From: Henriciella barbarensis
Lineage (GTDB): Bacteria > Pseudomonadota > Alphaproteobacteria > Caulobacterales > Hyphomonadaceae
Direction: 5' to 3'
Length of the DNA stretch: 64,000 bases
Assembly: GCF_003576345.1 (NCBI RefSeq)
Contig: NZ_QWGB01000005.1
Span: forward strand, 248,001-312,000
Shown: positions 16,540 to 24,447 of the stretch, piece after piece
Layout: each line of letters starts with the position of its first letter
How positions within the stretch are numbered: position 1 is the stretch's first letter
Notes under the pieces: generated by a model
What the model was told of the DNA's origin: nothing
Seen by the model: only the letters and a program-made list of their open reading frames with translations
Database searches by the model: none
Translations under genes and position numbers: made by a program

Positions 16540-17937
16540 ATGGCTGACAGTCAGAGACTGGGCGACACGCTCACGACCATTAATCCAGCGACGGGCGAGG
16601 AGCTCGAGCGCTACCCCCTCATGACCGACCGCGAGTACGAAACCGCGATCGAACAGTGCCACGAAGCGTTCCTCAACTGGCGCCACGAAGCGCCAGAGAC
16701 ACGTGCCGAGATTATCAAGAAAATCGGCGAAGGCCTGAAGGCCAAAAAGTCCGAGCTCTCCAAGCTGATGACCGATGAGATGGGCAAACTCGTCCAACAG
16801 GGCGAGGCTGAGGTCGACCTTTGCGTCGGCATATGTGACTGGACCTCGGAAAACGGCCCGAAGGAACTGCAAAGCGAAGAACGCGAGCTGCCAAACGGCA
16901 ACAAGGGCGTCATCGCCTATTCGCCGATCGGCGTCATCTACGGCATTCAGCCTTGGAACTTTCCCGCCTATCAGGTCATCCGCTACGCCATCGCAAACCT
17001 GATGGCCGGTAACGGCGTCCTCCTCAAGCACGCTGAATCGGTGACTGGCTCCGCCCTCATGTTACAGGAGATCTTTGAGGATGCTGGGCTGCCAAAGAAC
17101 CTCTTCACAGTGCTCCGGATCAGCCACGACCAGTCAGACAAGGTGATCGAGAACAAGCTCGTGCGCGGTGTGACACTTACGGGCAGCTCTGGCGCCGGCA
17201 AGATCGTCGCAAAAAAAGCCGGTGAGCAGCTGAAGAAAACCGTTCTCGAGCTGGGCTCGAACGATGCCTACATCGTGCTCGAAGACGCCGACATGGAACA
17301 GGCCGTCAAACAATGCGTCACCGGACGCGTCTTCAACAATGGCGAAACGTGTGTCGCAGCCAAGCGCTTCATTGTGGTCGATGCCGTCTATGACAAATTC
17401 CGCGACGCCTTTGTCGAGGCCATGAAGAACGTCAAGATGGGCGATCCCTCGACGAATGAAGGTGATGTCGGCCCGATGGCCCGCGAAGACCTTCGCGATG
17501 ACCTCCATGAGCAAGTCGAGAAGAGCGTGAAAAATGGCGCCAAGATCCTCTGCGGCGGTGAGAAGCCCGACCAGAAGGGCTGGTGGTATCCAGCGACGGT
17601 TCTCGATGACGTAAAGCCTGGCCAGCCAGCCTATGATGATGAGCTGTTCGGCCCTGTCGCCTCGCTTATCCGCGCCAAGGATGCAGACGATGCCATGCGC
17701 ATCGCCAATGACAGCCGGTTTGGACTGGGTGGTGGCATCTTCACCACGGACCGAGAGAAAGGCATCGAACTTGCCGAGAAGCATTTCGATACCGGCATGA
17801 TCTTCATCAATGGCTTCGGACTTGCTCAGCCAAACATGCCCTTTGGCGGTGTGAAGGACTCCGGCTATGGCCGCGAGCATGGCGGCTTCGGCATGAAGGA
17901 GTTCGTGAACGCCAAAGCCATCAATGTAATGGGCTAG
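16540..17937 (+). CDS. NAD(P)-dependent aldehyde dehydrogenase, succinate-semialdehyde type (YneI/Sad-like)
   Basis: The 465-residue enzyme has IQPWNFPAYQVIRYAIANLMAGN, GSSGAGK in the Rossmann region, LELGSNDAYIVLEDADME with the general-base Glu, FNNGETCVAAKRF with the catalytic Cys, and MPFGGVKDSGYGREHG near the end. Length and the CVAAKRF pattern match the short succinate-semialdehyde dehydrogenases. The exact substrate is inferred. A strong terminator follows after about 30 bases. Confidence 0.88.
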   Translation: MADSQRLGDTLTTINPATGEELERYPLMTDREYETAIEQCHEAFLNWRHEAPETRAEIIKKIGEGLKAKKSELSKLMTDEMGKLVQQGEAEVDLCVGICDWTSENGPKELQSEERELPNGNKGVIAYSPIGVIYGIQPWNFPAYQVIRYAIANLMAGNGVLLKHAESVTGSALMLQEIFEDAGLPKNLFTVLRISHDQSDKVIENKLVRGVTLTGSSGAGKIVAKKAGEQLKKTVLELGSNDAYIVLEDADMEQAVKQCVTGRVFNNGETCVAAKRFIVVDAVYDKFRDAFVEAMKNVKMGDPSTNEGDVGPMAREDLRDDLHEQVEKSVKNGAKILCGGEKPDQKGWWYPATVLDDVKPGQPAYDDELFGPVASLIRAKDADDAMRIANDSRFGLGGGIFTTDREKGIELAEKHFDTGMIFINGFGLAQPNMPFGGVKDSGYGREHGGFGMKEFVNAKAINVMG

Positions 17938-17965
17938 ACGTCCGCCACGCCAACCCGAAAATAAA

Positions 17966-18000
17966 AGGCCCTGCCAGTCCGGCAGGGCCTATTTTTGTTT
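17966..18000 (+). terminator. Rho-independent terminator
   Basis: A perfect 10-bp stem (AGGCCCTGCC at 17966-17975, GGCAGGGCCT at 17981-17990) with a five-base loop is followed by ATTTTTGTTT. An A-rich stretch precedes the stem, so it can serve both the dehydrogenase gene and the convergent M56/M23 gene. Confidence 0.93.
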
Positions 18001-18013
18001 ACGATGCTCACGT

Positions 18014-19402
18014 CTAGTGCTTGTAGAGAACGAGCCCGTCAACAGAAGCCGGGTCGAAGCTTTTCATCTCAACCGTCCCGTCCGCGCCAGTCACAGGCCG
18101 CCAGTATTCGATGTGAAGATGAGGCCCGGTCGCCCTGCCGCTCGCGCCCAGCAGGCCAACTCTCTCACCGGCGTCGACCGTGTCGCCCGTCTCCAGCAGA
18201 CGCTCCGACAGCTGGCAATAGATGAGCTTGGAGCCATCTTCGTAGATCACCTCAATCATTTCGCCATAGCCGTCCTTATAGCCAGAGAACCCGACCTCTC
18301 CAGCAGCAGGCGAGTAGATCGGCGTACCCATCGGCCCCTTGATATCGGTACCCTTATGCATGAGCTCCTTGCCGCTAATCGGGTGAGTGCGCAGGCCGTA
18401 CTGGCTCGTCACCTTCGCGTTTGCTTCAATCAGCACCGGGTGGCTGTAGGTGATGCTGGAGGCAATCGCGCTCCCCTGCCCTACGGCGAACGGAGCAGCC
18501 GCAAGAGCAAGCAATGCGGCAGCTGAAGCGAGGACAGGCCTCTGACGTTTCTGTCGGCTATCGAGAATACGGGTCAGTCGCATGGGTAGGTTCCTTTTTG
18601 GGGGCAGTATGAAACTTGAAACGGGAAGGTTTCTGAGCGGCGCGCTGGAACGGGCCGCGCGGGTCAGTGTCCGGGCATAGCCAATCGGGTCGCCGCTTCG
18701 CTCAGCTGCAATCTCATCGCAGACCGCCTCGCGCCAGAAGTCGAGCTCACGCCGCATCGTCCACGCAAAGGGCGAGAACCAGAAGACATCAGCGATGAGC
18801 CGCTCGAAGGGACGCGTGATCAGGTCGCCGCGCTCTCGGTGAACACATTCATGGATGACGACGTGGCGCCGGTCCTCAGCCAACTTCAACGCTTCGGGAA
18901 TATAAATGGCGGGTTTGAAGAAGCCGGCGATGAAGGGAGACCCGGCGGGAATGAGGCGAAGCGGCGGCGTCTCTCCCGCATCAGTGTCGGGGCTAAACTC
19001 CATCATGGTGGACGAAGCTTTCAGTCGGTGCAGCCGCATTTGACCGGCAAGCGAAAGACCCGCCCGCACACACCAGCCTGCGAGCAGCACGGCAAGCAGC
19101 GCGATCTCGGCGGTGTCCCAGTCCGGCCCCACAACGGCGGAGCGAAGTCCTGTGGACGCGCTCTCAACTGCCTCGGTGAGCGGATAGAAATAGGGGATCT
19201 CCGGCAAGCCCTCGGGAAACCGCTTCGGTAGAAGCGAAAGCACACCGAGGGCCAGCCAGGGTGCAAGCGAGAGACAGGCCGCGCCGCGCCAGACCAGTTG
19301 TGCATACCGGGCGCCGACACCCTGACCTGTCAGCAACCGGGCCAGGCCAGCCAGGCAACCTGTCCAGATCAGCGAAAGGGTGATGAACCAGACCGCACTC
19401 AT
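18014..19402 (-). CDS. BlaR1-like M56 membrane metallopeptidase fused to an M23 (LytM) domain
   Basis: A 462-residue fusion. Residues 1-120 hold two or three membrane segments. The M56 domain has zinc motif HECVH (184-188) and the downstream REAVCDE with Glu225. A further membrane segment lies near 288-308. The C-terminal M23 domain begins at TSQYGLRTHP (about 332) and keeps zinc ligands His349 and Asp353 (HKGTD) and HLH at 428-430. The extra catalytic His normally in a YxHLS motif is Gln397 (IYCQLS). There is no penicillin-binding sensor domain. It overlaps the BlaI-type repressor gene by four bases (ATGA-type), so both are co-transcribed. Probably a cell-wall sensor protease; the role is inferred. 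Confidence 0.88.
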   Translation of the reverse strand: MSAVWFITLSLIWTGCLAGLARLLTGQGVGARYAQLVWRGAACLSLAPWLALGVLSLLPKRFPEGLPEIPYFYPLTEAVESASTGLRSAVVGPDWDTAEIALLAVLLAGWCVRAGLSLAGQMRLHRLKASSTMMEFSPDTDAGETPPLRLIPAGSPFIAGFFKPAIYIPEALKLAEDRRHVVIHECVHRERGDLITRPFERLIADVFWFSPFAWTMRRELDFWREAVCDEIAAERSGDPIGYARTLTRAARSSAPLRNLPVSSFILPPKRNLPMRLTRILDSRQKRQRPVLASAAALLALAAAPFAVGQGSAIASSITYSHPVLIEANAKVTSQYGLRTHPISGKELMHKGTDIKGPMGTPIYSPAAGEVGFSGYKDGYGEMIEVIYEDGSKLIYCQLSERLLETGDTVDAGERVGLLGASGRATGPHLHIEYWRPVTGADGTVEMKSFDPASVDGLVLYKH

Positions 19403-19800
19403 GACTTGTCGCCTGCCTTGTCGTGGGCACGCTCTTCGGCGGCATTTATGATGGCGTCGAGTTCGTCGAGTTCTTCGGCCGAGAGGTGCGGGCTATCAGC
19501 GAAAAGGGAGGCAGGCAGAGGTCCTTTCAGGTCCAGCACCTGGCGCGCAAGTTGGCGCACCATTCCGCCGAGCGTTTCCACACGGTCCAGAACGGCTGCA
19601 TAGAATGCTGCATTGGCGGGTGCTTCACCTTCGCGCTTTACCCAACCCTTGCCCTCCATCCGGTTGATCACGGTTCGCGTTGTCGAAAGCTGCCAGCCTT
19701 GCTCGGGTCCAACGGCTTCATGAATTTCCCGCGCCGTCTGGCGGCCTTTCGCCCAGAGGTGCTTCAGGATGACAAGTTCTGAGGAATTCGGTTTAGACAT
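19399..19800 (-). CDS. blaI: BlaI/MecI-family transcriptional repressor
   Basis: The 133-residue protein has the BlaI winged helix: SELVILKHLWAKGRQTAREIHEAV, LSTTRTVINRMEGKGWVKRE, and a C-terminal dimerisation helix region. BlaI proteins repress promoters until a BlaR1/M56 protease causes their cleavage. The ATG at 19800 gives the family start (MSKPNSSEL); a longer start at 19857 would run through the operator region. Two BlaI-type palindromes lie 15-43 bases upstream, which points to autoregulation of this gene and the M56/M23 gene. Confidence 0.9.
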   Translation of the reverse strand: MSKPNSSELVILKHLWAKGRQTAREIHEAVGPEQGWQLSTTRTVINRMEGKGWVKREGEAPANAAFYAAVLDRVETLGGMVRQLARQVLDLKGPLPASLFADSPHLSAEELDELDAIINAAEERAHDKAGDKS

Positions 19801-19815
19801 GGACAGGTCTCGCGT

Positions 19816-19843
19816 TACATTTGTAGCGTCGTTACAGTTGTAA
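19816..19843 (-). promoter_or_regulatory. Tandem BlaI-type operators
   Basis: TACATTTGTA (19816-19825) and TTACAGTTGTAA (19832-19843) both match the TACA/TGTA half-site rule of BlaI/MecI operators. Their centres are 17 bp apart, and both sit just upstream of the blaI-like start, over the likely promoter. Confidence 0.8.
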
Positions 19844-20001
19844 CACGGGCGCGTCAACCCCTGTCAGCTCGCTGGTTGCGAAGGCAGGCCCGCTAGTGTA
19901 TTGGCCCCAGCTTCAGAAAGGACGGCGCGAGGCCGTACCTGTCAGGCTGTCACTGACCGGCAAGAGACCGGCGGCGGACTTCAGGACGAAAGGAAGCAAA
20001 A

Positions 20002-20688
20002 ATGGCTGATACACTTAGTTTTAACGTCGAAATCCGTGAGCGCACCGGCAAGGGCGGCGCACGCGAAGCCCGCCGCAATGGCAAGGTTCCAGGCGTTCTT
20101 TATGGCGGCGGCGAAGATCCGGTCGCTGTGAACCTGAAGCTCAACGAAGTTATCAAGGGCATCAATTCCGGCCAATTCCTGACCTCGACCGCAAACCTTG
20201 TTCATGATGGCAAGAAGCAGCTCGTGATCCCGCAGGCGATCCAGCTTCACCCCGTCACCGACATGCCGGTTCACGTCGACCTCTACCGTGTGAACGCCAG
20301 CCAGGTCATCTCCGTGGAAGTACCAGTTCACTTCCTCAATGAAGAAGAGTCGCCTGGCCTGAAACGTGGCGGCTCACTCAACGTCGTCCGCTTTGCTGTC
20401 GAACTGAACGTGCGTGCCGACAGCATTCCGGACGCCCTGGAAGCCGACCTCACCGGCCTCGATGTCGGCGACAACGTCAAGATTTCCGACATCAAGCTGC
20501 CGGAAGGCGCAGAGCCGACCATCACCGACCGCGACTTCACCATCGCGACCATCGTCGGCAAGATGGCTGAAATCGTCGAAGAGACCGAGGAAGAAACCGA
20601 AGCTGGCGACGTCGAAGCCATCAACCAGTCCGATGAGGATGGTGAAGGCGACGCTGAAGGCGAAGGCGAAGAAGAATCCAAGGAATAA
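20002..20688 (+). CDS. rplY: 50S ribosomal protein L25/general stress protein Ctc
   Basis: The 228-residue protein has the L25 domain (RERTGKGGAREARRNGKVPGVLYG near the N-terminus, key residues R..G.G.AR..R..G..P.V.YG) and the Ctc-type beta domain (VPVHFLNEEESPGLKRGG). It binds 5S rRNA. The C-terminus is a long acidic tail of Glu/Asp/Gly from about residue 190. A good ribosome site (AAAGGAAG) precedes the ATG. It is followed by pth, a classic pairing. Confidence 0.95.
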   Translation: MADTLSFNVEIRERTGKGGAREARRNGKVPGVLYGGGEDPVAVNLKLNEVIKGINSGQFLTSTANLVHDGKKQLVIPQAIQLHPVTDMPVHVDLYRVNASQVISVEVPVHFLNEEESPGLKRGGSLNVVRFAVELNVRADSIPDALEADLTGLDVGDNVKISDIKLPEGAEPTITDRDFTIATIVGKMAEIVEETEEETEAGDVEAINQSDEDGEGDAEGEGEEESKE

Positions 20689-20701
20689 TCCGCAGAATCG
20701 T

Positions 20702-20723
20702 GGGCTGGCTTTCGGGCCAGCCC
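20702..20723 (+). terminator. Hairpin between rplY and pth (possible attenuator)
   Basis: GGGCTGGC (20702-20709) pairs with GCCAGCCC (20716-20723) around a six-base loop, 13 bases after the rplY stop. There is no T-tract, so it is more likely an mRNA-stabilising or partial-attenuation hairpin than a full terminator. Confidence 0.35.
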
Positions 20724-20756
20724 GCCCCTGCGGGCACCGGTCCGACGGAGCCTGTC

Positions 20757-21365
20757 ATGCATATTCTTGCCGGACAGGGTAATCCGGGTGCCAAATATGC
20801 TGGCAACCGGCACAATATCGGCTTCATGGTCCTCGACAGGATCGCCGCCGATCACGGGTTTGGTCCGTGGAAATCCCGTTTTCAGAGCGAAGCAGCTGAA
20901 GGGACCGTCCAGACCGCATCAGGTCGGATAAAGCTACTGCTCCTGAAGCCCCAGACATTCTACAATGAAAGCGGACGCGCTGCCGGCGAGGCGGCGCGCT
21001 TCTACAAGCTTGGTCCGGACGACGTCACCGTCTTCCATGACGAGATCGATCTTGCCCCCGGCCGTGTCCGCGTGAAACGCGGCGGCGGTCATTCGGGCAA
21101 TAATGGCGTGCGTTCCATGCTCGCCCATTTGTCCCCGGAGGTGCGCCGTATTCGTCTCGGTGTCGGCCACCCCGGCGACAAATCTCTGGTCATGCCCTAT
21201 GTGCTGAATGATTTCGCCAAGGCCGAGAAGGACTGGCTTGAAGCCACGCTGGACGCCTGCTCGCGCGCGCTCCCGCTCCTTTTCGAAGACAATGAAGAGC
21301 GCTTCCAGTCGGAAGTCATGCGCCTTGCCCCAGCCCCAAAGCGGGATCCGAAACAGACGGACTAG
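20757..21365 (+). CDS. pth: Peptidyl-tRNA hydrolase
   Basis: Releases peptides from peptidyl-tRNA that drops off ribosomes. The 202-residue protein has GQGNPGAKYAGNRHNIGFM with the catalytic His, KPQTFYNESGRA, FHDEIDLAPGRVRVKRGGGHSGNNG as family signatures. The first ATG at 20757 gives the normal start MHILAGQGNPG; an in-frame GTG at 20700 is rejected because it lies in the hairpin. The stop overlaps the TIR-like gene tail to tail (CTAG). Confidence 0.95.
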   Translation: MHILAGQGNPGAKYAGNRHNIGFMVLDRIAADHGFGPWKSRFQSEAAEGTVQTASGRIKLLLLKPQTFYNESGRAAGEAARFYKLGPDDVTVFHDEIDLAPGRVRVKRGGGHSGNNGVRSMLAHLSPEVRRIRLGVGHPGDKSLVMPYVLNDFAKAEKDWLEATLDACSRALPLLFEDNEERFQSEVMRLAPAPKRDPKQTD

Positions 21366-22324
21366 TTGCCGTCTGCTTCGCCGGGCGATTGCGCTGCGTC
21401 TACTGCGCCCTCATCCTGGTCAGACGGCAATAATGAGCTGTGCACCAGTGAGCGAGGCACCTGACCGGCAGGACAGCTCGCTACGATGTTGACGATACCG
21501 GTTCCGCCGCCTCCAGACAGCTCGGCGGGCGACGTGCGGAACATGAAGGCCATCACCATCATGCCAACGAGGAGAAGCCCCGTCGGCACCAGCATGAACA
21601 GCCCGCTCGCGCGGCCAGACCGGTCGCTCGCGAAATCCACTTCAGGCTTAGGCGGCTTAAGCTCCAGCCGGTTTCCCGCAGAAGCCCCGGCAAGCTGAGC
21701 GGTCGCAGCTGCGCTGGCCGCGGCAGCGGTTGTAACGCGCTCGTCCGCCTTTCTCGTCGGCTGGCTGGCAGGTTTCACTGTCTCCGGCGCTGGCGCAATG
21801 GTGGCTTGTCTCCTCCCGCCATTCTGTGCGAGCGGGTCGTTCGGATGCGCTGCCATCCATTCGGCCTTCCCTGCCTCATCGCCCGAAGAGAGCGAGAGCC
21901 AGTCAGCGACCCCCTCACGGCCATCCCTCTCGCCCAGCGTTTCGCAAAGCGCCTTGAACCCACCCGGCGTGGCCCGCGCGGTCAGTCCGGCCAGATCAAA
22001 TCGCTCGTCCGTGTCGAACGGTTCGTCAGGCACTGTCTCATCGAGGTCTGCCTGAACCAGTGCGTCCGAACGTGAGCGGGCGAGATGGGCCATGGCATGC
22101 ACCCAGTCGCTGTCGGCTTCATCGCTGTTGCACGCTTTCGCCGACCAGAGCACAAGCACGCTCGTCGCCTTGTTGCAGTCGCTAAGGTCGCGAGCACTCG
22201 GTGTCGTATGCGTCCGCTTGGCGTCGTAACGGACGCGGAACTTCAGCGCCCGCAGGCGCCTTGCCAGAACCGTTGCTTTTTTACTGTCCCCAATTGCAGA
22301 GACCAGCAGCACGTCGAATGCCAT
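21362..22324 (-). CDS. TIR-like domain protein with C-terminal membrane anchor
   Basis: The 320-residue protein starts with a TIR-like fold: FDVLLVSAIGDSKKATVLARRL, FRVRYDA, ATSVLVLWSAKACNSD, SDWVHAMAHLA, DALVQADLD. In enzymatically active TIR domains a Glu follows the S.WV motif at W+4; here that position is Met78. The middle (about 165-235) is Ala/Pro/Lys-rich and looks disordered. A single membrane segment lies at 241-262 (LFMLVPTGLLLVGMMVMAFMF), then a short Gly-rich tail. No partner defence gene is adjacent. Probably signalling or scaffold; function unknown. Confidence 0.65.
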   Translation of the reverse strand: MAFDVLLVSAIGDSKKATVLARRLRALKFRVRYDAKRTHTTPSARDLSDCNKATSVLVLWSAKACNSDEADSDWVHAMAHLARSRSDALVQADLDETVPDEPFDTDERFDLAGLTARATPGGFKALCETLGERDGREGVADWLSLSSGDEAGKAEWMAAHPNDPLAQNGGRRQATIAPAPETVKPASQPTRKADERVTTAAAASAAATAQLAGASAGNRLELKPPKPEVDFASDRSGRASGLFMLVPTGLLLVGMMVMAFMFRTSPAELSGGGGTGIVNIVASCPAGQVPRSLVHSSLLPSDQDEGAVDAAQSPGEADGN

Positions 22325-22485
22325 GAAAACCTCTTCTCGGCGAGCATCACGTCTAGGTCCATACTTGTAACAGACGCAACCGAATACCAGCCCGGCCCGA
22401 CATTCCCCCCTGTTCTGACGGTAAAAATGCGCTATGCCGCGCGCCAGACCAGAGCGGTATACTATCCGGAAGAAGGAGCGCGCAC

Positions 22486-23583
22486 ATGGGTTTCAAATGC
22501 GGGATCGTCGGCCTGCCAAACGTTGGCAAGTCCACCCTTTTCAACGCCCTGACCCAGACGGCAGCTGCGCAGGCCGCCAACTATCCGTTCTGCACGATTG
22601 AGCCGAATGTCGGCGAAGTCGCCGTGCCCGAGCCGCGCCTTAACAAGCTGGCTGAAATTGCAGGCTCGAAAGAGATCATCCCCGCCCGGATGAACTTCGT
22701 GGACATCGCTGGCCTTGTCGAAGGTGCCTCCAAGGGCGAGGGCCTCGGCAACCAGTTCCTCGCCAACATCCGTGAAACCGACGCCATTCTCTACGTCCTT
22801 CGCTGTTTCGAAGATGATGACATCACCCATGTCGCCGGCCGCGTCGACCCGATTGCTGACCTCGACATCGTCGAGACCGAGCTGATGATCGCCGACATGG
22901 AAAGCCTCGAAAAGCGCCGCGCAGGCGTCGAGAAGAAAGCCAAGTCCGGCGAGAAGGAAGCGAAAGAAACACTCGCTCTCCTCGATCTTGCGCTCGCCGA
23001 GCTCAATGAAGGCCGCCCCGCGCGCATGGCCGATGTGCCAAAGGAAGAGATGAAGGCCTGGCGCATGCTACAGCTGCTGACCGCCAAGCCGGTCCTTCTC
23101 GTCGCAAATGTTGACGAAGACAGCGCCGCGACCGGCAACAAGTATTCTGAAATGGTGATGGAGCGCGCCGCCAGGGAAGGCGCCGAGGCCGTCGTCATCT
23201 CTGCCCAGATCGAGGCTGAAATGGCCGTGCTGGAACCAGCCGAACGGGCCGAATTCCTCGAAATGCAGGGGCTTGAAGAGCCGGGTCTCAACCGCCTCAT
23301 ACATTCGGGCTACCAGCTCCTCGGCCTGCAGACCTATTTCACCGTCGGCCCGAAGGAAGCGCGCGCCTGGACCATCCGCAAGGGCTGGACCGCGCCGCAG
23401 GCCGCTGGCGTTATCCATGGCGACTTCGAAAAAGGCTTCATCCGCGCCGAAACCATCGCCTATGACGATTTCGTGGCGAACAATGGCGAAGCGGGCGCCA
23501 AGGAAGCCGGCAAGATGCGCCAGGAAGGCAAGGAGTACATCGTCAAGGAAGGCGACGTCCTGCACTTCCGGTTCAACGTGTAA
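22486..23583 (+). CDS. ychF: Redox-regulated ATPase YchF
   Basis: An Obg-family P-loop ATPase of 365 residues. Visible: [15 protein letters not shown] (P-loop), [22 protein letters not shown] (G3), LVANVDED in place of the usual NKxD (the change that gives YchF its ATP preference), and the C-terminal TGS domain ([31 protein letters not shown], key residues W....G..AP.AA..IH.D...GFI.AE). It associates with ribosomes and stress responses. Typical length. Confidence 0.96.
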   Translation: MGFKCGIVGLPNVGKSTLFNALTQTAAAQAANYPFCTIEPNVGEVAVPEPRLNKLAEIAGSKEIIPARMNFVDIAGLVEGASKGEGLGNQFLANIRETDAILYVLRCFEDDDITHVAGRVDPIADLDIVETELMIADMESLEKRRAGVEKKAKSGEKEAKETLALLDLALAELNEGRPARMADVPKEEMKAWRMLQLLTAKPVLLVANVDEDSAATGNKYSEMVMERAAREGAEAVVISAQIEAEMAVLEPAERAEFLEMQGLEEPGLNRLIHSGYQLLGLQTYFTVGPKEARAWTIRKGWTAPQAAGVIHGDFEKGFIRAETIAYDDFVANNGEAGAKEAGKMRQEGKEYIVKEGDVLHFRFNV

Positions 23584-23601
23584 GTGCCGCTTGAATGACG
23601 T

Positions 23602-23696
23602 CGTCATCCCGGAAGTGCCGCAGGCGCTATCCGGGACCCATCTCCGGCGGTCTCATCTGGGTCCCGGCTCTCCGCTTCGCTCCGGCCGGGATGACG
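23602..23696. repeat. Intergenic inverted repeat element (family B)
   Basis: The element begins CGTCATCCCGG (23602-23612) and ends CCGGGATGACG (23686-23696), a perfect 11-bp terminal inverted repeat, with internal GGGTCCCGG-like parts. Related copies are at 29777-29878 and 52261-52342. Confidence 0.85.
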
Positions 23697-23725
23697 AACG
23701 TTGAGACTGACGATAGAAGTGGACT

Positions 23726-24217
23726 ATGCCCCAGCTCCTCATCGTCTACTTCTCTCGCACCGGCGGCGCCGCGCAGATGGCGAAGGCCGCGCATGAGCCT
23801 GCGCAATCTGAAGACGGCTGTGAGACCATCCTGAAGTTCGCGACTGAGGCAGGTCCGGATGATCTGCTCGCCGCAGACGGCTACATCTTCTGCGTCCCGG
23901 AAAACCTTGCCGCCATCGCAGGCGGCATGAAGGAATTCTTCGACCGCTCCTATTACGACGTGCTCGGCAAGATCGAAGGGCGCCCCTATGCGCAGATGAT
24001 CTGCGCTGGCTCAGACGGCGAAAACGCGATGCGCCAGACTGCCCGCATCGCCCAAGGCTGGCGGCTTAAGATCGCACAGGAACCCTTCATCATCTGCACG
24101 CACGCCCAGACCCGCGAAGACATCCTCGCGGAGAAGACGATCGGCGAGCAGGACCTCAAGAAATGCCGCGAACTTGGCGAAGCCATGGCCGCAGGGCTGG
24201 CGATGGGTGTATTCTAA
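23726..24217 (+). CDS. Flavodoxin-like NAD(P)H oxidoreductase family protein
   Basis: The 163-residue protein opens with LLIVYFSRTGGAAQMA, the FMN phosphate-binding loop of flavodoxin-like folds, and has GYIFCVPENLAAIAGGMKEFFDR and AGSDGENAM for the isoalloxazine loops. It probably binds FMN and moves electrons in the cytoplasm. The partner is unknown. It stands between a repeat element and rmuC. Confidence 0.8.
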   Translation: MPQLLIVYFSRTGGAAQMAKAAHEPAQSEDGCETILKFATEAGPDDLLAADGYIFCVPENLAAIAGGMKEFFDRSYYDVLGKIEGRPYAQMICAGSDGENAMRQTARIAQGWRLKIAQEPFIICTHAQTREDILAEKTIGEQDLKKCRELGEAMAAGLAMGVF

Positions 24218-24447
24218 GGTCTAAAATCGCCAGACAGGCCGACTGGAAAAGATCGTCGGCCTCATCGGGACGCCCGGCATATCGGCGCGCTACCGCGCCA
24301 AGCGTCGCCACCCAGCTCGCCGTCACGGCTTTTCCCCTCGCGCGCGCAATCCCATCTCCATCGCCCCACTGGACGCCTTATGACGTTCCCTTTATGTTCA
24401 GGCCTCTTCGAGAAAGGTCAAGCGCCGAATCGGCATAGGGGTCAGGT

